A DNA stretch of 64,000 nucleotides, from NCBI GenBank assembly GCA_946894095.1, contig OX335656.1, forward strand, positions 1,131,001 to 1,195,000, given 5' to 3'. A program made the position numbers and the translations under genes. This DNA comes from Incurvaria masculella (Eukaryota > Arthropoda > Insecta > Lepidoptera > Incurvariidae). Shown here piece after piece: positions 55,461 through 64,000 of the stretch (positions are counted from its first letter, which is position 1; each line of letters opens with the position of its first letter). Below the pieces are notes generated by a model that worked only from the letters and a program-made list of their open reading frames with translations, did not search any database and was not told where the DNA came from.

Positions 55461-55897
55461 TTTGGCTGCAATCAAATTCATAATATTATGAGGTAATATT
55501 ATTTGGTGGATGAAATTCATTGTTACTGGATGATCCTTTAAACGTGGTCATTTCCATGCCTAAAGTAATATGATACAATTTGCTACTGGGCCCTTTGAAG
55601 AACAATAAAGAAATGATTTGTGCAGAGTCTAATTCCTTTCGCTGTTCAGTATGTTGTTACGTTTTTAAGTTGTTAAGTTTTGTGTGAATGGAGACGCTAT
55701 TCCCACGGAATGCCCGAAAATGTCAAGTGAGGACCTTAACCCCAATAGATCCTCGGTAGGTCTTGCCACCCTCGCATAAAGCTTGAATACTCTAAACAGG
55801 GAAAAAAACTGAAAGCTTATTGTAGATGTCGCATGTGCGAACTCACCTTAAAAACGTCAAAACTGTCATTTCAGTCAAGTTTGATTTACAGTTTTGA
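55461..55897. other. unassigned sequence
   Basis: No recognised element or coding region. Confidence 0.4.
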
Positions 55898-56435
55898 GGT
55901 GGCCCATCCCGCTCATCTCCCCATACAAAAGGGGAAAGAAGATCACGCCCATATTTCTTGTCAGAGATTGCTCAAAATAGCTTTATTTGATCGAACTAGA
56001 TGTCTGATGACCATTGGCATTGTAAAATTGTGTTTGATTTCTAAGTTATAAGGTCCGAAAGTTTGAATTTTTCGCGCGTTTTATACAATAACTTTGGAGG
56101 TGGATTACGCTATGATAAAGTAAAAACAACTTAAAAAAGATTAGTCATCAGACATAGCTTATTTAATCAAGATTTATAATCTATTTGGTTTTTGTTAGAT
56201 TTTGGACTAGAGCGGTCGTGGTTTACTTTTAGCTATACGTCGATTTGAAATTAAAATTTTCGTAAATCTTACCAAATCATACACTAAGCACGTTGTCTTT
56301 TTTGTGGACATTTAGCATCTTCCTCATCACGGAGCCTGTCTTTTTCTTTGAAACATAGAAGGTCTCAGAGCGCGACACCACGGTTTTGTACCTACCGTGC
56401 CCGCGAATGAGTTAGTCCCGCCGGGTTAGGCCACC
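55898..56435. mobile_element. GGTGGCC MITE, copy i
   Basis: Starts GGTGGCCCATCCCGCTCATC, ends CCGGGTTAGGCCACC followed by TTAA; left flank TTGA. Small deletion near 55966. Confidence 0.88.
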
Positions 56436-56897
56436 TTAAGATGAAAGATGTACTCCATGATGCACTTACAATAAGGTATACAGGAAAAGGAAAGCTTTTG
56501 TTTGCCTTCAAACCAATTTAAATGTCATTGACCAGCACAAAGTATTAAAAGAAATATTATAGGTTATGTTTTTGTGATATTTTCTTTCCTACGACTTCTT
56601 TATTAGCATAATTAAGAACATTTTATTTCCGGAATAAATAGGAGAAAATTGAGTCATTTCAATTACATGGATTGAGTAAATAAACTTTTAAAATCGATTC
56701 TGTTTTATTTTGTATGGTACCTGACAGCTTTGACAGACATTTTAGGTGCGTTCGCTTAGACGTCACCTGTCGTGATAAATAAGCAGGTTTTTTCCCCATT
56801 ACTTTATTCAGTTTCTATTTTCCAGATAGCTACCGTGGCTAACGTTTCAATCCACGTACGGGACGATAGGCAGTCATTCCATAGCACTCCTGCTTTT
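56436..56897. other. unassigned sequence
   Basis: No recognised element or coding region. Confidence 0.4.
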
Positions 56898-57185
56898 TAT
56901 GGTTCCGTAACTAAAGGGTGCCAAAGGAACCCCTGTTATTAAGCCTCCGCTGTCCATCCGTCCGTCCGTCTGTCACACGGCTGTATCTCATGAACCGCTA
57001 TAGGTAGGCCGCTGAAATGTTAACCAAATTGTGTATTTATTTTGCCGCTATAACAACAAATAGGTAACATTTAAAAATAATAAAAATTAAACGGGCTCTA
57101 AATACAAAAAATAAAATGTTCAATCTTGTACGTTGGTACGGAACCCTACGTATGCGAGTCCGATTCGTAATTGGCCGGTTTTTTC
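56898..57185 (+). repeat. GTCCGTCC-core interspersed repeat, copy 13
   Basis: From ATGGTTCCGTAACTAAAGGG to GAGTCCGATTCGTAATTGGC and CGGTTTTTT; moderately diverged, core (CCGT)3. Confidence 0.85.
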
Positions 57186-58240
57186 GCGTATACGCTCCGT
57201 GTCGACCTTGCGAGGCAGATCGCAGCCCGCCAGAGCTAGGGTGCCGCCCCGGTCGCAAGCGGCCATTTCCGTTCGCTCGATATGAATCCAATATTTCAAA
57301 TGAACCCCGTTTGTTTGTATCGCAACCATTTGGAAGATGATTCATCATTCAGACACCTTCGATCAATTCCGCGCAGAGAAATAAAATATTTACCCCCAGG
57401 TTTTTTTATTTCGACTTTTCGTGTATGTATATACGCATGATTATTATTTCATCAAAAGCTGGTGTTGCAATCCAAGGCTCATAACTGCAAATGTGAACAT
57501 TTTTCTTATTTCGTTAGCATACACGATGAGTAGTTAGGTGCTGCCAAATAACTAATACTCCTTGGCGCAGGTGGAATCGTAACCCTAAAATGCGACGCGG
57601 AAATCGACTCCTACGCAGTTGTGGTCACATTCGCGTTGGATCATCACCAGTTACCATCTGTCCTCATGGCTGTGATGCGAGGTGAAGATGCAGAGTTTCG
57701 CTGATCCCTAAAACAAGTAAATTTAGTTTGTGAGGACAAAAAAAGCTCGTGCAAGGATTTCGATTTGAGGAAGACCATTACCTCATAAAAATAAACCAGA
57801 AACACTCGCGCACAGAGTTCCGTACAAATTTGTATGTTGATAGTCCGTCGATCCCGGGAAGTAGTTTTACTTGATATTACTACAAATAAAGCATTTTTGT
57901 ATTTTGGACAGACCGACAGACGGACAATACAAATGATACAATCCATACAATCTACATACGAATCGATCGATATAATCGATACAATCCAATGAATCCAATA
58001 TTTTATTTAAAAAAAACAAAACCCTAATAATGGAACAATAATATATTATCGATAAAACATTCTTGCCATCTCATTACTTAGTAAATTGGGCGAAATTATC
58101 AACATAGGGATTCGGGGCACCAATTTCATACATTTCCACACATTTTTTTTGTTGATATATATGAAGTATAATGAAATGACGGAAAATCCCATATTTTAGT
58201 CCAAACAGCGATATCCTTTTTTTAAGGGTTTGTAGAAAAC
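57186..58240. other. mostly unassigned sequence
   Basis: 57195-57345 is G+C-richer with a plus-strand open frame but no recognised motif. 57810-57925 weakly resembles the GTCCGTCC repeat on the minus strand (CAGACCGACAGACGGACAAT). Confidence 0.35.
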
Positions 58241-58525
58241 GGTTTACTCACGGTGTGTCGATGATGTTTCAGGACGTTTCGGACCAAACGTTTGGTCCAT
58301 CATCAGGTGAGCACCCGTGCCGGCGGCAGTCAACAGGGAACTGTCAGTTTGACGTGTTCCGCCGTCGACGAAGATTGTAGCTATGGGTGGGGGTAGTGTG
58401 CGAAGAAATTTGGGCTGCGTTCCGAAAGTCAGATGATGTGCAGTACGCACTGGGTACTGTTTTACTCCTCTTCTCTGTGTCTGAGTAAGCCGTTGCCCAC
58501 AAAGTCTCAAAAGAGTGTTAACCAC
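58241..58525 (-). other. unknown repeat-like segment with hammerhead-like core
   Basis: The minus strand is open for 93 codons with no recognised domain. At 58306-58276 (read on minus) it has CTGATGA, a 9-bp self-complementary arm pair (GGACCAAACGTTTGGTCC) and GAAAC in the order of a hammerhead ribozyme core; CTCAC before it and GTGAG after it (58312-58308 and 58251-58247) could pair as an outer stem. The third stem and the expected U-H cleavage step are not convincing. Confidence 0.3.
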
Positions 58526-59094
58526 GGTAGCCTAAAATCATATATAAGTACATAATACCATTTCTTGCATCAGCGCACAGCACCTTCACACAGTTTGTAG
58601 GTCAGAACTATTACAAAATACTTAATAGAAAATATTCAAATAAACGAAGCATAAAATTCTAATTTGTATCATTTACTGCTCCTTTGAACTACCCGCAACT
58701 TTTATTGCCAATTTTCTACAAACAAATATCAAAGCTGATTAGTCAATTAGTTCTGCTCATTTTACTTTGGACGTAAAAAAAAACATAATACAAGACCCAA
58801 ACAAACTTTCCAAAGTTAATTAATGAAGAGGGAGGGAGAGGCGAGCCAATTAGTTGTCGCTCTTAAAATAATTAGTAACAAAAGCGTTGGCGGAGGCCAT
58901 TTACATAAAGAAGCCAGTCAAATAACAAGCGAATATATATTTCTTCATATTTATGTACATTCCAGCTGCATTATTCGATCACCTCTCACATAAGTAAATC
59001 AATCAATCAATCGAAAAATACGTTCTTACGACGTTATGCAACGAGAGCTACATAGAATTGTGATCATTTTTTTTTTAAATAATAATTAAATGTT
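58526..59094. other. unassigned A+T-rich sequence
   Basis: No recognised element or coding region. Confidence 0.4.
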
Positions 59095-59245
59095 TTTGTC
59101 TGGACATTCGTCCGAAGCAGGATTCAAACCTGCGACCTTTGGATTGCGTGTCCGCTGCTCTACTGCTAAGCTATCCCGAATTTCTCGATTATATTCGTAT
59201 CGACACAATGCTTCCTCTATCAACCTACTACTAGATGGCGCTATT
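59095..59245 (-). repeat. tRNA-like repeat, copy 1
   Basis: Read on minus it has CGGGATAGCTTAGCAGTAGA (A-box-like) and CGCAGGTTTGAATCCTGCTT (B box and T-arm), preceded by GGAAGCATTGTGTCGATACG and AGCGCCATCTAGTAG. The same preceding block occurs in copy 2, so the repeat unit is longer than the tRNA part. The anticodon arm does not form a normal 7-nt loop with T33, so it is a pseudo-tRNA. Confidence 0.7.
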
Positions 59246-60018
59246 GATCCTAAGCTAAGGCATAAACGTCAATGGCTTAGGCAGTGATTAAGATAACAAC
59301 CTTATTACTGATTTCACCAGTCGTTTGACCTAGAAACATGACATTTGGCAATAAACAAAGTCTCACAGCAATAAGTATACGATACAATTTTGAAAATGGT
59401 TTGGGTAATGGACAAACGATATGTATGTATAGTTCCATGGAATTAAACTGAACCTATTACTTTAAGGGTCCCCGTATGGGAAGTAAGTCCCCATGCCCCT
59501 GGGCTGCTAAATCCGGTGGTACCTAACCAGTCGAGATTGTAGGTAGTCCAAGTACATAAGTATGTATGAGGGGAACAGTTTTACATGGGTTCTGCACTAT
59601 TTTACACCATGGAGTGTAGGAAAGTGTTACGCACCAGTTGATCTAAATAAGTATACCTTTATAAAAAAGCAATGTTTATTTATTAAATCAGCAGTCCATT
59701 GTCATTTACAATATCTATGGTTACAATACATTGCGACTAATAACCAAAGAATACTTACAGCAGTAAACCAAGGCTTAGAGCCTAATAAATAATCATAATT
59801 AATTATCATTAATTTGAGATAACGGTAATGTCGTATCCATTAAATATATAAAATTATCATAATTAATTAATTTAAAAGACATAATTCTTAATCGTCAAAA
59901 TTAAAGGTAATTAAAATTTAGGTGTAACTGTAGGTGTAAAAATCCATTGTCATAATATTGAGTACAATGTTATATTTTTAAAATAAATAACTAAATAATA
60001 TTCGTAATATAATAATAG
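59246..60018. other. mostly unassigned A+T-rich sequence
   Basis: About 59560-59625 weakly matches the SINE body on minus (ACAGTTTTACATGGGTTCTG, CCATGGAG). The rest is not recognised. Confidence 0.35.
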
Positions 60019-60235
60019 TTACATAATAAGGCAATGGTTTTTGGCGATAATTTTGCAGATGGCGCGAGCTTCATCCGACACTGCTTCCGGTCGGCAGGTG
60101 GCTGCCGCCGCCACCGTACGAGCACTTCCGGACCGCGGCGAGGACGGGTATGTGATCGGGGATTTCGCTAAATAAGTTAAACCGCTGGTAAAGATTAACA
60201 ATAGTGACGAGCTGAACCAACACAGGTTCCGAATT
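60019..60235 (-). other. possible terminal exon of a small secreted peptide
   Basis: Minus-strand open frame ending at a stop near 60019. After an acceptor-like TGTGTTGGTTCAG it reads SLLLIFTSGLTYLAKS, a signal-peptide-like stretch, and then a segment with three Cys near its end (CRPEAVSDEARAIC). It is G+C-richer than its surroundings. I recognise no family and see no upstream exon. Confidence 0.2.
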
Positions 60236-60456
60236 TCGTTAAAACATGTATTTCTCAACAAGTGATCTTCGAATTTGAGTGCTACTAGTTTTACCTGTGT
60301 GCACAAGGCACGTGAACAATCCGGTAAGTTTTTCTTGGTTGGTCTGGGGGTGGCAGTTCCACAAACTTCCGTTATTTAAAATAATGTTACATAGCAACTT
60401 AAAAACCGTTGATCGTTTTATGTACTCAATGAATACGGCATTACCGATATCTCATT

Positions 60457-60772
60457 AATTTGAGTTTCAGCGATATCTACATTACAGTACAATCAGATTT
60501 GATATCTCAATCATTTCTGTCTAAATGTCTTTGATTAGGATCAATGCGCTAAATCATCAGCGCCATCTAGTGAAGATGGAGGAAGCATTGTGTCGATTCG
60601 AGTACAACGTAATTGCCGGGATAGCTCAATTGGTTAGAGCAGTGGGCATGTAATTTAAAGTTCGCAGGTTCGAATCCTGCTTCCGACGAATGTCACGACC
60701 AAAAACGTTTTCAGAATATTTTCAAAATCTGATTACAATGCTTCAAATGTAGATGTCGCTGAAACTCAAATT
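60457..60772. mobile_element. inverted-repeat unit carrying a tRNA-like block
   Basis: Left arm 60457-60483 (AATTTGAGTTTCAGCGATAT...) and right arm 60746-60772 (...GTCGCTGAAACTCAAATT) are inverted with one mismatch over 27 bp, and weaker matches extend inward (ATCAGATTT / AAATCTGAT). The tRNA-like repeat copy 2 is in the middle. Confidence 0.6.
60556..60715 (+). repeat. tRNA-like repeat, copy 2
   Basis: AGCGCCATCTAGTGAAG, GGAAGCATTGTGTCGATTCG, then a tRNA-like 60615-60689: GCCGGGATAGCTCAATTGG with a good D stem, TCGCAGGTTCGAATCCTGC with a perfect T arm, and an acceptor stem with one mismatch. The anticodon stem does not pair, so it is not called as a functional tRNA gene. Confidence 0.72.
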
Positions 60773-60973
60773 CTTTTCAATAAAGATTGTCATGTATTAT
60801 TAACGCTATAAATGCCTCAGTCGTACTAGAAAAAGAAAACAGATTTCTTGTCTGCTTGTAAACATAATTACATGTCTAACAACCTTACCTAAGAGGTAAA
60901 CATTTAGGAATAGAAGGCATTTGAGGAATAAAAGGTCAAAAAGTTGCAACACCTCGACGCCAGGGGGTTTTGT

Positions 60974-61530
60974 CTAATTTGGATCGGCGACAATTGTCGT
61001 GTCCTTCGCACCCATCCCCAAAACTTTTCCATCGCGAGTTCCCCCACACGAGCACGTCCCGTAACGAATTCCATCCTCCATTTTTGTGGCCCCGCCCAAT
61101 TCGTCCGAGCGGCCCGCGCCTCTGTGCGGAATAACCAAACATTTTAAAGCAGTAGACTTGTAATCAAAACATTTCTTCATATAAATGTCCGCTATATGTT
61201 TATCCGCACTGTTGCTGTCATTAAATTTTAAAATACCCGCACACATTTCTATTTTACTTTTAAGTTTTTTTGTTTTCGCAGCCACCACGAAAGTTTTAAA
61301 TCCCATGGGCGTTGTTGGGTACCAGTTGATCATTTCACGGAATCCCATCCAACTTGCCACCGATTTCCCATAACTATCCTTGGGACCACCGCGTAAGGTG
61401 CAATATGCCATCGCATTGCACCATACCAAGTCATCGCGAGCGCATTCGCGACACAGTTATCGAAGAGTATTTCACGCGGCGGTCGCTTAACATTCGAGCC
61501 CGTGACCTTGGAAGTTTTTGTGGACATTTT
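60974..61530 (-). pseudogene. unrecognised coding-like region with a frameshift
   Basis: From an ATG at 61527-61525 (context CAAAATGTCC) the minus strand reads MSTKTSKVTGSNVKRPPREI and remains open to about 61430, where continuity passes to another frame (from 61429) that includes GFREMINWYPTTPMGFKTFV and ADIYMKKCFDYKSTALKCLV and runs to 60974. One small indel would explain the break. I do not recognise the protein. The frame upstream of the ATG continues beyond the inserted element (62178-62360). Confidence 0.4.
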
Positions 61531-62185
61531 GGGGGAACGGCAGAACGTCTAATATGCAGATCGTATAATATCATATTTTAACAAAATTTTTAAACCATGC
61601 ACAACGTATAATCGGCAGATCGTATTATTTTATACGTAGTGCATGAAGAAGTTTAAAAATAAAATTACTTATTTCTCCATGCATAACGTATAATAGTCAC
61701 AACGTATAAAATTATGATCTTTATTTAACAAAAAAAGAAAACCATACATATCATATAATCCAAAAACTTTTCATACGATAAGCGCCCTTATGAATATACA
61801 TTTAAAGCGTATACTCGCACGCGACTTTTCGACCGTCTCAATTAGCGTAAGGTGGCCTTGTTAATCTGTAACAAATATCGATTCGTAGCAATTTCAGCCT
61901 TAAATGTATCGTTATTAGGGCGCTTTATGCAGTGCTTAAATGGCATATTATACGTTCTGCATGGTTTTCTTTTTTTGTGAATTCACGTTAGGAATATTAT
62001 ACGTTGTGAGTATTATACGTTATGCATGATGCAAAGAGTTGATTCTATTTTTAAACTTTCTTCATGCGCAACGTATACAATTATACGTTGTGAATATTAT
62101 ACGATATGCATGGTTTTGATTTTTTGGAAAAAAATACTTTTATACGTTATGAATATTATACGTAGTGAATACGAGTCGACATTTT
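61523..62185 (-). mobile_element. ACGTATAATA element with 8-bp target duplication
   Basis: GACATTTT at 61523-61530 and 62178-62185 flank a 647-bp element starting GGGGGAACGGCAGAACG and ending GTGAATACGAGTC, the inverse orientation of the 34080 insertion. At least a dozen ACGTATAATA-type words in both senses alternate with CATGCA- or TTCAC-type spacers. The centre has AAGCGCCCTTATGAATAT and ATTAGGGCGCTTTATG as inverted blocks. No open frame for a transposase. Confidence 0.88.
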
Positions 62186-62360
62186 GACGTGTGTCTGCCG
62201 TGCTGGGCGCGTTGCTGGTGCTGGAGCGCAGGGTGTGCCTTCGCCGTGCGAGCGGTCCCCCGTTTCCTTTGAGTCCAGGTTGGTACCCTTTATAGTTCCC
62301 ACCGCATCAGGCTTCATCAAGTACTTAAGGTCTGGCATAAGCCATATGCCGAGCGTATCA
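62186..62360 (-). pseudogene. coding-like segment upstream of the disrupted frame
   Basis: In the same minus-strand frame as the ATG at 61527 before insertion, this G+C-rich stretch is open and reads DLKYLMKPDAVGTIKGTNLD, continuing to ATRPARQTHVK before the insertion point. It may be coding or a 5' leader that happens to be open. An acceptor-like TGGCTTATGCCAG precedes it at about 62335. Confidence 0.3.
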
Positions 62361-64000
62361 TGAAAAAAGTTGAATGAATAAAATATTACAAAGTAACAAA
62401 CACACACACACACATCTATACGGACAACGAACTCACTAAACCTACAAATAATTTCATTTTGCATTCTTATTTTCCTAACGCTCGTCTCGAACGGAACGAT
62501 GAAATACCACATATATACTATATGTGGTCTCGTTTCCTCCTGGAGAACCTTGTCAATGTATAACGTGTTTACGCGCAATATCTCACTCAGGATTAAGGCT
62601 TCATATGACGCTAACCTCCAATATTTTGGGTTTATTTTTATTTTATCGCAGCGTCGGTTGAGAAGAAACAACACAAGAAAAGTCTAAATTTCAAAGCTTA
62701 GACTATTATCTAGTGTATGACCGTAAAATGGTTTTAATGCGTTGCTTATATTCTTTCAAAAATATATGTTTGTAAACACCTTATTTACTAGGTTTTAAAG
62801 CCGGCGCTTGGAAACTATAAACGATTTATGCAATTTTATTTTTTGTGGTATAAGATGACATATAGATTAAAGACCTAAATTTCACTTCGTCGCGCTCGAT
62901 TTTCACGCGCATACAACAAAGAACCCTAACACAAACTAATTTTTTCTGGAAATCGCCGTTATCGTTTTTTGCTGAACGCTGGAGTCAGTTGGAATCTTAA
63001 ATGCGCGATCAACATACACATCGCGATGCAGTTGCAGTCAGCGGACAACCCTTCGCCGCGCGATAACACTTCTCTATAAGTATGCACCCTTGCACTTTTA
63101 CAAGATTGTCTATGCTTTTTATACTTCACTTTAATACTGCTTACTTTCACATTTGTTGTCTCTGGCGTTATGTCTGCTCAGACATTCAAGGCCGAGTGCA
63201 CGTTATTAGAAAAAACAAAATCAACGTCATCGTATGTTAAAACACGTAAATGTTTCTGAACAGTATGGAAAAGAGCCGAGTTAACTCCATGCAGTTCACT
63301 AAAAGTGACGTGTTTGAACATTGATTAACTCAGCAGTCTCTTTCTGCAATCGAACCTTTGTCGACTACAGACTAACATAAATTAGGATATCTGCAAAGCT
63401 GATAGCGAATCTTGTAGTTATACTTTCGTATTCAGAGCACCAGTCAAAACTTAGTACGAGATTAGCACCGGACTAACCATACAAAAACCGGTTTATTCCG
63501 GCGGATTAAATTCAGTCTGCCCACTCTGAATACAACAGTTAGGTTTTATCGATGACTTAAACACGCCGGTGGTAAATTCGGCAATTGAGCCGGTAAAGTT
63601 GCGAAAGTTTTCCCCGAATACGGTCGAGCCAATGTTTAATCCGAGTTTTAAAATGTGCACACGCGCCGGTCGCCCGTGGGAAGTGAGCAGCGCCGTGCAA
63701 CTTGTAAGATGTTAAATTCAGCGAATTTGTGTTTGAGTTTGGAAAGTTTGAGTCTCTACAGTGCGGGCGTTTTGGGAACTGTTTGAATAATTTTGCCTGC
63801 GCTTTTCGTTCCTTTGGTATAAATGGAAACAGAGTGAAGTTTAAGAAATATTTTGTAATATTTAGGTTGTTTTCAGTTTCAGTTCAGTTCCTTTATTTCC
63901 TCCATTAGATGTATATTACACACTCGGATTCGTATTTTTAATATTATACACTCGGATTCGTAATTTTCCGTCGGTTCGATTACTTCTGGCGAAGAAGAGC
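62361..64000. other. mostly single-copy sequence
   Basis: A (CA)n run of about 9 units lies at 62398-62414. Near the right edge ACACTCGGATTCGTA occurs twice (63919 and 63947). Otherwise no element, RNA gene or convincing exon. Confidence 0.4.

Noticed and set aside
57195..57345. G+C-rich open frame as a host exon
   Set aside because: No splice pattern or motif stands out and it directly follows a repeat end; evidence is too thin to call.
60615..60689. A functional tRNA gene
   Set aside because: The anticodon stem does not pair, the acceptor stem has a mismatch, and a related copy lies nearby within a longer repeat.
61849..61862. TAAGGTGGCC inside the ACGTATAATA element as another GGTGGCC MITE
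   Set aside because: Only about ten bases match and no other part of the MITE follows; probably chance or a tiny scrap.

Overview
The window looks like intergenic or intronic DNA from a moth or butterfly (Lepidoptera), and it is built almost entirely of transposable elements. Three things point there: A+T-rich unique sequence, interspersed repeat families I know from lepidopteran genomes (a GTCCGTCC-core repeat, Helitron-like repeats ending in CTAGT, an RTE-type LINE end), and an interstitial tract of the insect telomere pentamer TTAGG/CCTAA. I find no intact host gene. The only long well-supported coding regions are retrotransposon genes.

LTR elements. Two short-LTR Ty3/gypsy elements lie on the minus strand. 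Element 1 (14853-19664) has 110-bp LTRs differing at one base, a GAGAG target duplication, and apparently intact gag and pol; pol is offset +1 from gag. Element 2 (41349-45772) has identical 114-bp LTRs, a GGAC target duplication and one fused gag-pol frame that breaks inside integrase through a small deletion. Both have serine-tRNA-like primer sites and mag-type proteins. Element 2 sits inside an older MITE.

LINEs and SINEs. Three LINE coding remnants (34.1-35.8, 39.7-40.5, 47.7 kb) and several LINE 3' tails are present. Two SINE types share one 3' body: one has a tRNA-like head, the other a head with a clear 5S rRNA internal promoter region. A third tRNA-like repeat is near 59.1 and 60.6 kb.

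DNA elements. There are about ten copies of a TTAA-targeting MITE starting GGTGGCCCA, two copies of a TTAA MITE starting GGATGTTCC, two 98%-identical 497-bp elements starting GAAGCC, several foldback elements, and an unusual family made of many ACGTATAATA words in both orientations. This last family has 8-bp target duplications (34080-37052 and 61523-62185). One insertion is internally duplicated and contains a LINE; the other duplicates an 8-mer spanning an ATG of a broken reading frame.

Reading order. The window is a stack of nested insertions (SINE in Helitron-like, SINE in LINE tail, LTR element in MITE, GAAGCC element in MITE, LINE in ACGTATAATA element, SINE in foldback MITE), so relative ages can be read from the nesting. 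The most unusual structures are the ACGTATAATA family, the 5S/tRNA SINE pair with a common body, and the 100-bp palindrome whose loop carries telomeric repeats.
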